The notes under the pieces: model-generated | Seen by the model: only the letters and a program-made list of their open reading frames with translations | Told to the model about the DNA's origin: nothing | Database searches by the model: none | In this document: positions 8,347-19,074 of the stretch, one piece after another | Layout: each line of letters starts with the position of its first letter | How positions within the stretch are numbered: the first letter of the stretch is position 1 | Origin: Diacronema lutheri | Lineage: Eukaryota > Haptophyta > Pavlovophyceae > Pavlovales > Pavlovaceae | Length of the DNA: 64,000 nt | NCBI GenBank assembly: GCA_019448385.1 | Contig: JAGTXO010000005.1 | Span: 62,001 to 126,000 of the forward strand | Reading direction: 5' to 3' | Translations under genes and position numbers: made by a program

Positions 8347-8976
8347 TCATGTAGCGATGGAAGGTTGCATGGCGGTATGCGTGACGATCCACGCCACCTG
8401 GGTCGCGCGCGCAGGCACCCGCGGGCGCGCCGAGGTGCCCGCACGAACACTCAGCTTCCCAGCGAGCGTCGCGCGCACCGGTGGCGCGGCGAGAAGGCTG
8501 GGCGGCGCGCACCAGCATGAGGCAGAATGAGTTGACAAAGGCGTCGCGCGTCATCTCGAACGAGAGCGCCTCCTGCATCACGCTCGTCTCACAATAAAGG
8601 CGTGCCGAAACGATCGTCGGCGCGATCAAGAGGTTGACGGCGGTGAACGTGAGGAGTCCAGTCCAGCCGCGCACCTCAGCCATGCCCCATACGACGCCGC
8701 ACACCAGCCCGATGATCTGCCGAATCCAATGGCACACGTCGGCAACCTCCTCCTACGCCGGGCCAGCCAGGTTCGCGCACGCGCGGGCCGGCCGTGAGTC
8801 GTGCTCGCGCACGCGCACGCGCGCGGCAATGGGCGCGCACGCCGAGGCCTGCGCAAACGTGCCGTCTCCCACTTGTCCATCTCCGTCGGCCTGAGCAGCC
8901 GCGCGGTCACGGAACGTGTCGTGAGAGCGGGGAACGGAGTGCCGACGTCCTCTCGGCCCCGAGAGGTGGTCGCCAT
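8347..8976 (-). CDS. RAB5IF: RAB5IF-like (Rab5-interacting family, PF07019) membrane protein
   Basis: Small ER membrane protein of the RAB5IF/OPTI (C20orf24) family, which in animals acts in multipass membrane-protein biogenesis. The core exon (8752-8513) reads DVCHWIRQIIGLVCGVVWGM and then FEMTRDAFVNSFCLML, matching the family's DVIYWFRQ...GVIWG and WELTKEGFMTSF. The last exon (8397-8347), after a GTGCGC...CCAG intron (8398-8512), supplies VAWIVTHTAMQPSIAT, equivalent to the terminal membrane helix WIIFYTA. An in-frame TAG just before exon 2 forces an acceptor at 8753. The first exon, starting at 8976 (MATTSRGRED...), is probable, but its donor is unsettled: a GT at 8946 and a GC at 8862 both keep phase. 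The start lies only 34 bp from the divergent RRP5 start. Confidence 0.8.
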
Positions 8977-9010
8977 CGTGACAGACGGTCACGCGGTGAG
9001 GCACGCGACG
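8977..9010. promoter_or_regulatory. 34-bp divergent spacer between RAB5IF-like and RRP5 starts
   Basis: The two inferred start codons are 34 bp apart, too short for separate conventional promoters and leaders. Promoter elements probably overlap the opposite gene's first exon. The spacer depends on both inferred first exons being right. Confidence 0.4.
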
Positions 9011-12000
9011 ATGGGTCCCTCCGTCCACAAGCCGAAGAGCAAGGATTCGTGCGTGCCGCGCGCGGACCGCAGTGCCACGCGAGCATCACGCGCGCGCGCG
9101 CTCACGTGCACGCGAGCCGTCCGCCCGCCTCGCGCGCCGCAGGCGCGAGCCGCCAACGGCGCCCGCGGCTGTGCGCCCGCCGGCGTCGGTCGATTTTCCG
9201 CGCGGCGGTGGCTCGGTGCTCACGCCCATCGAATACCGGCAGGCGGCCCACTCGAGGCCGGCGCCCGATAGCGGCCCGACTGAGCGCAAGAAGCGCACGC
9301 GGGCCGCCGCCGACGAGCTCGCGCCCGCCTCGCGCAAGCGCGCAACGGGAGCGCGCGACGGCGCCAAGAGCCCGGCGATCGCCAAGCGTCGCGAGACGAC
9401 CGTCGCGTCGCTCGGCGCATGGGCCACGTCGCAGGCGCCGCAGCGCGTCGACCCGCTGTCGTTCAAGGTGCGTATTTGCGCGTTGCTCGCTCCGCCCCAG
9501 CGCGATCCGCAAAACGGCCCCACCCCACCCGTGCGCGGGCGCTCACGCGGCGCTTCGGCACCGCGGCACCGCGCTGCGCCGCGCCGCGCGTCGTGCGCAG
9601 CGCGTGAGCGAGGGCATGCGCGTGCTAGGCATCGTGCGCGAGGTGCACAGCACGAAGCTCGTCGTCTCGCTGCCCAACAACGTGAGCGGGCGCGTCGCGT
9701 ACGCCGAGGCATCGGACGCGCACGCGTCGCTGTGGCGCGCACACCAGGCGCACGCCGGCGCGGAGGGCGGCGCGTCCGTCGCCGCGCCCGAGCTGCCGGC
9801 GCTCAGCGCGAGCTTCAGCGTGGGCGAGCTCGTCCGCTGCGTCGTCGTCGCCGTCGTGCGCAAGGCGAGCAAGCGCGCCGCCGACGGTGCGCGCACACGT
9901 AAAGGCCTGTCGCTCAGCTTACGACTTGGCCTGTTGCAGCCATCGCTCTCAGCCGACGAGCTCGCGCCGGGTGCGCTCGTGCTTGCGAGCGTGCAGTCGA
10001 TCGAGGAGCACGGCGCGGTGCTCGCGCTCGGGCCGCCCGGCCTCACGGGCTTCCTGCACGCCGACCGTATCGAGCACGACACGCACGCCGCGCACGCCGC
10101 GCCGGACGCGCGCGCCGCGGCGAACGCTCCGGACGTTGGCCTTGGCGCGCTGGCGATCGGCCGCGTGCTGCTCTGCTCGGTGGTGCCGGGCGCGCGGCGC
10201 GCCGGCATCGTGCCGTGCGCGTACGCGCGGCGCGCGGAGATCGACACGCTGACGAGCGCGTCGGACGCCGTCACGCTCGCGACGCTCAGGCCGGGCGCGC
10301 TCGTCGTCGCGAAGGTGAACCGCGCCGTTGCGGGCGGTCTGCTCGCGACCGCCGCCGAGTTCTTCGCGAGCACGCTCGAGCTGCTGCAGCTGCCGCACCC
10401 GCCGGCGGGCGCGGACTGGGCGGCCGCGCCGCAGCTCGCGCCCGGCGCCAAACTGCGCGCGCGCGTCCTGTTTGTCGACCTCGAGCGCAAGACTGTCGCC
10501 CTCAGCGCGCGAGCCGAACTGCTCGCGCTCGCGCCCGGCGCCGACGCGCACCGGCGCGCCGAGGCGGCGTTCGGCGCGCGCGTCGACGCGACGGTGGTCG
10601 CTGCTGTGCCCAGGCTGGGTGTTGTTGCAACAGTGACGGTGACGCCCGCGGCGGTTGCAACCACCACCGGCGACGGGCCGGACGGCGCCGCGCGGCTGAG
10701 CGGCGCGCGGCGCGCCGCCGACGCGCCGGGCCGCGCCGTCGACCGGCCGGGCGCGGCGCTCTGCGCGCTCGCACCACTCGCGCAGCTGAGCGACGAGCTG
10801 GCCGCCGCGTTGGACAAGAGCGCGAACGGCGCGCGCACCGCCAAGGGCGCCGGCGAGCAGCTCGCGCGCGCGAGCGCGCGCGCGCTCGGCGCGTTCGCGC
10901 CTGGCGGCGCGCCGCGCGCCGGCCGCGTGATCGGTTACTCGCCGCTGGAGGGCGCGCTGCTCCTCTCGTTTAAAAAGTCGGCGCTCGCGTCTGGCGGCGT
11001 CGCGTTCGGCGAGCTGCGCGCGGGCGACGTGCACGAGGGCACCATCAAGACGGTCGGCGACTACGGCGCCATCGTCTCCCTCGGCCAGGGCATCGACGGC
11101 CTTGTCGCCAAGGACCACCTGGGCACGGCCGCGCGCCGCGCGCTCGACAAGCGGCGCGCGGGCGCGAAGGGCGTGAAGGGCACGCTCACGCCGGGCGACG
11201 CCGTGACGGTGTGCGTGCTGAGCGTCGACGCTCCATCGCGCAAGCTCTCGCTCTCGCTGCTGCGCGAGCTCGTGCGCTCAACGCTGCCGCGCGTCACGCG
11301 GTATGACGAGGCGTCACCGGGCCTTGTCACACATGGCGTCGTAACGGGCGTTCGGCCGTTTGGGTGCGTCGTCTCGTTCTACGCGGGCGTGCGCGGCGTC
11401 GTGCGCGCCGCCGAGCTGCGCGCGACGCACGGCGACGTGTGGGACGACACCCCGAAGGCGTGCTACGCGCTCGGCCAAGCGGTGCGAGTACGCGTCGTCT
11501 CAGTCGAGCCCGCGAAAGCACGCATGTGCCTCTCCTTCTCGCTCGACCCGGCCAAGGCGGCGGCCGCTGCGAAGGCCGCCGCGCTTGGCGCGGCGCCGCG
11601 CGCCGGCCCAGCCGACGACGACGCCGACGCCGACGCCGTCGGCGCCGAGCGCGCCGGCGCCGACGGCGCGGCCGGCGCCGGCACGGTCGCCGCCTCGGAC
11701 GTGCAGGCACGCGAGGGCAGCGTCGTGTGCGCGCGCGTCACGGCGGTGCGCGCCGACCGTTACGAGCTCACGCTCGAGGGCGGGCCGCTCGCCGAGCGCG
11801 CTGAGCTGCCGTTTGCGCACTGCTGCGACATCGTGGCGCACGCGGCGCCGATGGGCGGCGCGCACCGCGTCGGCGACGTGCTCGACGGCCTCCTTGTCGT
11901 CGGCGCGAGCGGCGGCCGCCATGCTGAGCGCGTGCTTGCGCTCAGCGCGAAGCCCAGCCTGCTCGACGCTGCGCGCGCCGCCGCGCTCCCAACCGACGTC

Positions 12001-15000
12001 ACCGCGCTCGCGCCCGGCCGCACGCTGAGCGGTTACGTGCACGCGCTCGCGCCGTACGGCGCGTTCGTGCGCTTTGGCAGCGCCGATGCGTCGCTCCTCG
12101 TGCCCAAACGCGAGATGGCGGACGGTTTCGTCACGGACGTGGCGGAGCACGTTGCGGTCGGCCAGTCCGTGCGCGTGCGCGTGCTCCCGCCGCCCGCCGG
12201 CTCGGGCTCGGCGCGGCCCATCGGCTCGCTCCGGCACAATGTGGGCGCGTCCGATCATGACCTTGTCGCGCTCCTGCACGCGCTCGCCGCGGAGAAGCGC
12301 GCGCTCGCCGCCGCGGCGCACTTCGACGCGGAGGGCGCGTACACGCCCGGCGCGCTCGTGAGCGCCACGGTGCTCGAGCACAAGCCGTACGGCCTCGTGC
12401 TCTCGCTACCGGACGGATGCACCGGACTCGTGACACGCGCGCACGCCGCGGCGGGCGTCGCGGCCGCCGCGCCGGACGGCGCCGTCGCGGGCGCGGTGGC
12501 GGGCGCGTTGCCCGCCGTCGGCAGCGCGGTCGACGCCGTCGTGCTCGATGCCGACGCTGCGCGCGCTATCATTGACTGCTCGCTCCGGGCCGAGCTTGTG
12601 CGCGGCGCGCGCGAGCGCGCGGCCGCGGCTGCGGCGGCCGCGGCATCCGCGGCCGGCGCGCGGGGCGAGGGCGAGCCGAGCAAGAAGCGCAGGAAGGGCG
12701 AGCGCGGCAAGGAGCGCGTCGCCGCCGCCGCCGCGCCCGCGCCCGCGCCCGCGCCGGTCGACGGCGCGCTCGCGGGCGCGGCGCCGCCACCGCCGCCGCT
12801 GCCGGGCGTGGCCACGACGGCGGTGGTCGAGCTGGTGCGCGACGAGTATGCAGTCGTCTCGCTGCCGCACAGCGCCCACGCGATCGGCTATGTGCTCACG
12901 GTCGGGTACAACGACGTGCGCTCGGGCGCTGCGGCCAAGCGCTACGCGCTCGGCCAGAAGCTGCGCGTTGTCGTCGCGCCGCCGCCGCCGCCGTCGCCGT
13001 CGGCCGCTGTTGCGCGCGGCGCGCGCGGCGAGCCGGCCGCCGTCGGCGGTGCGAGCGGCGGAGCGCCGCGCGGCGCAGAGCCGCCGCCGCCGCCCATCCT
13101 GCTGCGCATCGCGCGCGCGCGCGCCGACGGCGTCGAGCCGCGCGGCGCGGGCGCGGCGCGCGCCTCGGTCAAGCTCGCGCAGACCGTGAGCGACTTGCGC
13201 GAGTGCGTGCGCGGCGCCCTTGTTAGGGGGCGCGTGATCGGCAAGACGGCGACGCAGCTCAACGTGCGGTTGGGCAAGGCGCTGCGCGCGCGCGTGCATC
13301 TCGCCGAGGTCGCCGACGCGGGCGCGCGCGCCACGTTCGACGCGATCGACAAGGGCGCCACGCTCACCGCCGTCGTGATCGCCGTCGACGCCGAGCGATC
13401 GACCGTCGAGCTCTCGATCCGCCCGTCCGAGCTCGCGGCGGCCAAACGCGCGGCGCGCTCGGCAATCGCCGCCGGCGGCGCTCGGCGCGCGCCGGCCGAC
13501 GGCGCCGCTGACGCCGACGGCGCCGCGGCCGACGGCGCCGACGGCGTCGGAGCGCGCGGCGCGCCGTACGAGCCGGTCGCGCGGCCGACGATCGACACAA
13601 TCGTCGAGGGCGAGATTGTCGACGCGGTCGTGCGCGAGGCGAGCGACGAGTACGCGTGGCTCTTCGTCGGGCCGCACGTGACGGGCCGTGCGTTTTGCCT
13701 CGAGCTGAGCGACGACCTCGATGTCGCCGCGCGGCCCCGCGCGCACTTTGCCATCGGCGACGCCGTGCGCGCGCGCGTGCTCGCCGCCGACGTGCCGAGC
13801 GCTCGCGTCGACCTCAGCCTCCGCCTCGAGCCGACGCCGACCGTTGGGCCGTCGGGCGCGCGCGCGGGCGTCGCGCACCGGCTGCCCGTGGAGGGGGCCG
13901 TCGTGCTCGGCCGCATCAGCCGCGTGCTGCCCGGCGCGGGCACGAATGTCCAGCTGACCGCGTCGCTCCACGGGCGCGTGCACCTGACGGAGTGCGCCGA
14001 CGGCTGGCCCGACGAGCCGACCGCCGCGCTGCAGCTCGGCATGATCGTGCGCGCGGCGGTGATGCACGTCGACGCGGACGTGGGGCAGGTTGACCTCTCG
14101 CTCCGCGCCGACGCGGTCAACTTTGCACTCGAGCGCGCCGCGCCGCCGCCGGCGCGCGTGGTGAGCGCGGGCGCGCTCGAGCGCGGGCAGCGCGTTTGCG
14201 GGTACGTCAAGCGCACTGACGCGCCCATCGGCGTGTTCGTCACGCTGTCGCGCGGCATCGACGCGCTCATCCCGCTCGCGCACCTCTCCGACGATTTCCT
14301 CCCGTCAGCCAACGGCGTGCTCGCCGCCGGCGCGCTCGTGCGCGCGCGCGTCCTCTCCGCCAACGCGGCGACGAAACGTGTGACGCTGACGATGCGCCCG
14401 TCACTTCTCGTTGACGGCGCCGAGCTGCCGGACGAGGGCGCGGCGGCGCGGCGCGCCGAGCCGAGTGGCGGCGCGCGCACTGCGGGCGGCAACTCGGCCG
14501 AGCACCTCGCGCACCTCGACGAGGGCGCCGTCGTCACGGGCGTCGTACGGCGCGTCGAGCGATTCGGCGTCTTCATCTCGATCGACGAGCCGCCCGTCTC
14601 GGGACTGGCGCACCTCTCCGAGCTGACGGGCAAGTTTGTGGAGGACGCGGCCAAGTTGTACCGCGTGGGCGAGCGCGTGCAGGCCATCGTGCTCAGCGTC
14701 GACGTCGCGGCCAAGCGCGTCGCGCTCTCGCTCCGCGCCGAGCTGCTGCGCGCGGCCGCCGAGGCGGGCGCTGAGGCCGCGGCTGGCGTGGCCGGCGCGG
14801 CCAGCGCGGCCGGCGAGGCGGAGGACGAGGATGGTGCCATGACGGTGAAACGGTCGCGTGATGTCCGCCGCGCGATCGAGGACGAGGTGCTCGACGCAGG
14901 TGACGACGCGGCGAAGGACGACGATGCGGCGTCGGAGGTGAAGGGCTCGGACGACGGACCGTCCGACGACGACGACGACGAGGAGGAGGAGGCCGACGAC

Positions 15001-15124
15001 GACGACGACGACGACGACGAGGCCGACAGCGAGGTCGACGCCGATGACGACGCCGATGACGACGACGACGGCGACGACGACGGCGACGACGACGACGACG
15101 TCGTCACGATGAACGCGCGTGGGT

Positions 15125-15160
<36 letters not shown>

Positions 15161-17814
15161 TGGGCCTGCCAACGGACGTGGGCGCGGGCGCAGGTGCGAT
15201 CGCCGGTGGCTTCGAGTGGGACGACTTTTCAGCGCCGACGCCGCACGCGCGCGCGCGCGCTGACGCCGCCGCCATCGCATCCAACGGAAGCGCGGACGGC
15301 GCCGGCGATGGCCACGCGGCGTCGGCCGCCACCGACGCGCGCGACGCGGACGCGCAAAGGCGCGCGCGGCGCGAGGCGCGCCGGACGGGCGCGGTCGCCG
15401 ACGAGGCGCAGCTGCAGGAGCGCGAGCGCGCGCTCGCCGACGGGACGGCTGCGCCGGTGAGCGCCGACGACTTCGAGCGGCTCCTCGCTGCCGCGCCGGA
15501 CTCGGCGTACGTGTGGGTCAAGTTCATGGCGTTCCACCTCTCGCTCGCGGACGTTGAGCGCGCGCGCGCCGTCGCCGAGCGCGCGCTCAAGAGCATCAAC
15601 TTTCGGTACGCGCGCGTGCGCGCGCGGCGCAGTGCGCGCGGCGGCGTGCCGGCGCGGGGGGCAGCGCGGGGTGGCGCGACACGAGGCGCGCGGCGTAGTC
15701 CGCGGGGCGCACGCTCGGCGGGGCGGGCTGCGCGCTGCGCTCGCGCTGACGCGCATTTGCTCGCTCGCGCGCGTTGTGCGTCATGCCGCTCGCAGGAAGC
15801 TCGACGAGAAGAAGAACGTGTGGGTCGCGCTGCTCAACCTCGAGAAGGCGCATGGCAGCGCAGAGTCGCTCGCGGGGGTCTTCAAGCGCGCGTGCGCCGA
15901 CCAGAACGCCAAGCACCTCTACCTGCTCATGGCGGCGGTGCACGAGCGCGCGGCGGACGCGGAGGCGGTGGGCAAGACGTACGACGCCGCGTGCAAGCAC
16001 TACAAGGCCTCGAAGAAGGTCTGGCTCGCCAAGATGGAGTGGCTTATGCGCACGCGCCAGCCGGACGCGGCGAAGGCCACGCTCGAGCGCGCGCTGCACA
16101 GCCTCGCGCGCCGCAAGCACGTGGCCACAATCGTCAAATTCGCGCAGCTCGAATATCGACACGGTGCGCGCCCGCGCGCCCGCGCGACGCCCGTGCCCCG
16201 CGCGCCCGCGCCGCGCGAGACGCGCGAGACGCGCGAGACGCGCGAGACGGGTGTGGCGTGCGCGGGCAAGCACATTGGAAATGGAAATGGGAGGTCGCCG
16301 CGCAACCCACACACTCGCTCGCCAGCATGGCGCCGCAGGGCCCCGCGGCGCAGCGCGCAGCGCGTCGGCCGCGCGTACGCGCAAGTGCACCGCGCTTTTG
16401 CACTGCTGCGCGCCGGCTGCGCGCTGTCCATCACCGGCCGCGCCGGCCCTCCGCTCATCTGCGCGCGTTGCCGACTACGGCGCATCGCCGGACGCTGTGA
16501 CGGCACCTCTGCGCACTCAGGCTCGCTCGAGCGCGCGCGGACGGTGATGGACGGCGTGATGGCGCACCACCCCAATCGGCTTGACTTGTGGAGTGTTTAC
16601 CTCGACATGGAGACACGCAAGGGTGCGTCGCGCGCGCCGTGCGCCGCTGCGCCGCCGTGCCGCGCACCGCCGCGCTCGGACACCTCCGCGCCGCGACGCG
16701 CACCGCGCACGCACTTGGCTCTGGCATCTCACGCGCACTTGGCTCTGGCATCTCACGCGCACTTGGCTTTCGCATCTCACGCGCACTTGGCTCTGGCATC
16801 TCACGCGCACTTGGCTCTGGCATCTCACGCGCACTTGGCTCTGGCATCTCACGCGCACTTGGCTCTGGCATCTCACGCGCACTTGGCTCTGGCATCTCAC
16901 GCGCACTTGGCTCTGGCATCTCACGCGCACTTGGCTCTGGCATCTCACGCGCACTTGGCTCTGCATCTCACGCGCACTTGGCTCTGGCATCTCACGCGCA
17001 CTTGGCTCTGGCATCTCACGCGCACTTGGCTCTGGCATCTCACGCGCACTTGGCTCTGGCATCTCACGCGCACTTGGCTCTGGCATCTCACGCGCACTTG
17101 GCTCTGGCATCTCACGCGCACTCGGCTCTGGCATCTCACGCGCACTTGGCTCTGGCATCTCACGCGCACTTGGCTCTGGCATCTCACGCGCACTTGGCTC
17201 TGGCATCTCACGCGCACTTGGCTCTGGCATCTCACGCGCACTTGGCTCTGGCATCTCACGCGCACTTGGCTCTGGCATCTCACGCGCACTTGGCTCTGGC
17301 ATCTCACGCGCACTTGGCTCTGGCATCTCACGCGCACTTGGCTCTGGCATCTCACGCGCACTTGGCTCTGGCATCTCACGCGCACTTGGCTCTGGCATCT
17401 CACGCGCACTTGGCTCTGGCATCTCACGCGCACTTGGCTCTGGCATCTCACGCGCGGCATCTCACGCGCGCGCACCGACCGGCGCGTGCTGCGCTTGCAG
17501 GCGCGGGCACGCTCGTGCCGGACGTTCGCCGACTGTTTGAACGCGTGAGCTCGACACGCCTCTCATCAAAGAAGATGAAGTACGTGCTCAAGCGTTGGCT
17601 CGACTGGGAGGCGGTGCACGGCGACGCCGAGACGATGGGCGCGGTCAAGCAGAGGGCGCGCGACTACGTGCAGCTCAAGGCGGGCGGCGAGGGCGTGGAC
17701 GCCGGCGCGGCAGCGGGCGCAGACGACGAAGGTGGCGACACTCGTGCGGGCGCAGGGGACGACGAAGACGGCGCGCCGTCTGCTGAGGGCAGCGAGGACG
17801 ATGGCGACGCGTAG
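9011..17814 (+). CDS. RRP5: rRNA biogenesis protein RRP5 (PDCD11), 6 exons, about 2383 residues
   Basis: Nucleolar S1-repeat factor needed for pre-rRNA cleavage toward both 18S and 5.8S/25S rRNA. Exons 9011-9048, 9143-9467, 9601-15605, 15796-16163, 16521-16622 and 17501-17814; all junction phases match and every acceptor is CAG. The N-terminus has the signature DFPRGGGSVLTPIEY, then DPLSFK joined to RVSEGMRVLGIV. About 14 S1-like repeats follow (residues roughly 122-1840; for example GDYGAIVSLGQGIDGLV and ERFGVFISIDEPPVSGLA), then an Asp/Glu-rich run (nt 14880-15105). The C-terminal HAT/TPR domain contains DFERLLAAAPDSAYVWVKF, NVWVALLNLEKAHG, LDLWSVYLDMETRKG and SSKKMKYVLKRWLDWE. It is longer than the yeast and human proteins (about 1730 and 1870) because of Ala/Gly-rich linkers. 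The start at 9011 (MGPSVHKPKSKD) is inferred from splice phase. Confidence 0.93.
16164..16520 (+). other. RRP5 intron 4 with a 9-bp tandem repeat
   Basis: Phase-1 intron GTGCGC...TCAG joining ...LEYRH to GSLERARTV. It contains about four copies of GCGCGAGAC (about 16212-16248). Unlike the larger intronic arrays in this window, this unit does contain AG. Confidence 0.75.
16623..17500 (+). other. RRP5 intron 5 (878 bp), mostly minisatellite
   Basis: Phase-1 intron GTGCGT...TGCAG joining METRKG to the last exon (GAGTLVPDVRRLFERV). It is several times longer than other introns here because of the 24-bp array. Confidence 0.85.
16712..17456 (+). repeat. 24-bp tandem repeat, about 31 units, inside RRP5 intron 5
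   Basis: The unit starts CACTTGGCTCTGG and ends CATCTCACGCG. Copies are nearly identical. Variants include CTTTCGC in the third copy, a one-base deletion near 16965 and ACTCGG near 17120. The one-base deletion shifts every downstream frame, so the array is not under coding constraint. The sense-strand unit contains no AG and no GT. Confidence 0.95.
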
Positions 17815-17819
17815 CAATC

Positions 17820-17825
17820 AATAAA
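17820..17825 (+). other. AATAAA, possible polyadenylation signal of RRP5
   Basis: A perfect AATAAA lies 6 bp after the RRP5 stop, inside the 40-bp gap to the convergent TRM10 gene. The usual cleavage point 10-30 nt downstream would fall at the TRM10 tail, so the two 3' ends probably overlap. Confidence 0.4.
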
Positions 17826-17854
17826 AAACCACACGCGGAAACGCCCTGAGGATC

Positions 17855-18973
17855 TTAAGCGTTCACGCCAGCGTCGTGACCACGCCCGTCAGACGGCGCG
17901 TCGCACGTGTCGGCGCTCGTACCCGCGTCGCGCGGCCCGGCCACACCCGCCGCTTGCCCCACGCCATCATCCGCGGCCGGTGGTCTGCCGCGCCCCGGCT
18001 GCTGTTCGGGCCTCCGTCCCGCGAGCTCGACGGCCTGAAAGGCCGCACGCCAATCTCCCGTCTCCCGGAGCGCGGCGAGCAAGTCGACGACGCCGTTGAT
18101 CGTCAAGACGGGCTTGCACGCCGACGCGTGCTCGTGCACCGGCAGCCGCGCCGTGCGTACGCCCCAACGCTCTGCGCGTGAGAGCGAGGCGCGCTTTTTA
18201 ATACACGAGTCCACAAGCCCCCCGATGACGTACACGTCGCGCTCGTCGATCGCGTCGAGCACGTTCAGCGAGTCGGGCGTGAGGTAGACGACGCGCTCGC
18301 GCGCAAAGTGCGCGCACGCCTCCTCCGTCGCCGTGCGCACGTGCCACCGCTCGAAGCCCGCGGGCAGCGGCAGCTGCGTGCACGCGCCGAGGCCGCACAC
18401 GTGCAACGCGAACGGGCGCTCGAGCTTGCGGTTCGCGGCGTACGCGTAGCAGAGCTGGCGCGCGAGGCTCTTCTGCTCCTTTGCACTCATCAGAGTGTCG
18501 TACGTGCAGTCGATCGCCACGCGCGCGCCTGACTCGAGCGCGGCGGACAGCCGCGCCGCCTCGGCCGCGCGCGCTGCGCGCGCGTCGTCCGCTGCGCGCC
18601 GGCTCGCGATGCACTCGTCGTGGCGCTCGCGCTCGGCCGTGGCGCGCTCGTCTGCGCTCAGAGTAGAGAGCCACTCCTCGCGCGCCTGCCGCTCCGCGCT
18701 CACCGCCAGCGCGCGTTGCTCGCGTGCGCGCTCCGCCTTGCGCCGGTGGCCCGCCTTGATGCGCGAGAAGCGCGCCTCCCTCTTCTCGCCCTTGCTCAGG
18801 CGGCGGATGCCACCCGAGGCGACGCCGCGGCGCAGCGCGGCCCACGGGCTTGCAAGTAGCTGCACCGCCGTGCGCACGACGTGCGCGAGCCCGCCGCCCC
18901 CGCGGCCGCGCAGCGCGGCGGCGGCGTGCCGGTGGATCGCCGCCAGGAGCCACGACATCCCAGTCAAAGCCAA
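17855..18973 (-). CDS. TRM10: tRNA (guanine-N1-)-methyltransferase, TRM10 family
   Basis: SPOUT-fold methyltransferase that makes m1G (or m1A) at position 9 of tRNA. Family landmarks: IDCTYDTLMSAKEQKSLARQ followed by YAYAANR; VYLTPDSLNVLD with YVIGGLVD; TARLPVHEH; and KPVLTINGVVDLLAALRETG followed by DWRAAF. A Lys/Arg-rich KGEKREARFSRIKAGHRRKA segment precedes the fold, as in other TRM10 proteins. The first 55 or so residues are Arg-rich and hydrophobic without acids (MSWLLAAIHRHAAAALRGRG), which suggests a mitochondrial or plastid presequence. The start could be the ATG at 18973 or the one five codons later. The last 60 residues are Gly/Ala-rich and unconserved. Single exon, 40 bp tail-to-tail from RRP5. 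Confidence 0.9.
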   Translation of the reverse strand: MALTGMSWLLAAIHRHAAAALRGRGGGGLAHVVRTAVQLLASPWAALRRGVASGGIRRLSKGEKREARFSRIKAGHRRKAERAREQRALAVSAERQAREEWLSTLSADERATAERERHDECIASRRAADDARAARAAEAARLSAALESGARVAIDCTYDTLMSAKEQKSLARQLCYAYAANRKLERPFALHVCGLGACTQLPLPAGFERWHVRTATEEACAHFARERVVYLTPDSLNVLDAIDERDVYVIGGLVDSCIKKRASLSRAERWGVRTARLPVHEHASACKPVLTINGVVDLLAALRETGDWRAAFQAVELAGRRPEQQPGRGRPPAADDGVGQAAGVAGPRDAGTSADTCDAPSDGRGHDAGVNA

Positions 18974-19074
18974 ATCGAGAACGATACTTAACTACTAACG
19001 ACGCTTTCCGACGGGTCAACAGATGGGGTACAGCGGCCAGACCGAGGCGACACTGACACTCGCCGTCCGGCCTC

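Noticed and set aside
8794-9600. Extension of RRP5 upstream in the long continuous frame from 8794
   Set aside because: It gives Arg/Ala-rich text overlapping the RAB5IF gene. The conserved DFPRGG and DPLSFK motifs lie in another frame and are joined by introns.
16712-17456. CRISPR array
   Set aside because: Direct tandem units with no unique spacers, inside an intron of a eukaryotic gene.
16581-17814. Reading the 24-bp array as coding (HAHLALAS, GSGISRAL or MPEPSARE repeats on either strand)
   Set aside because: A one-base deletion inside the array breaks all frames, and splicing it out joins conserved RRP5 segments in phase.
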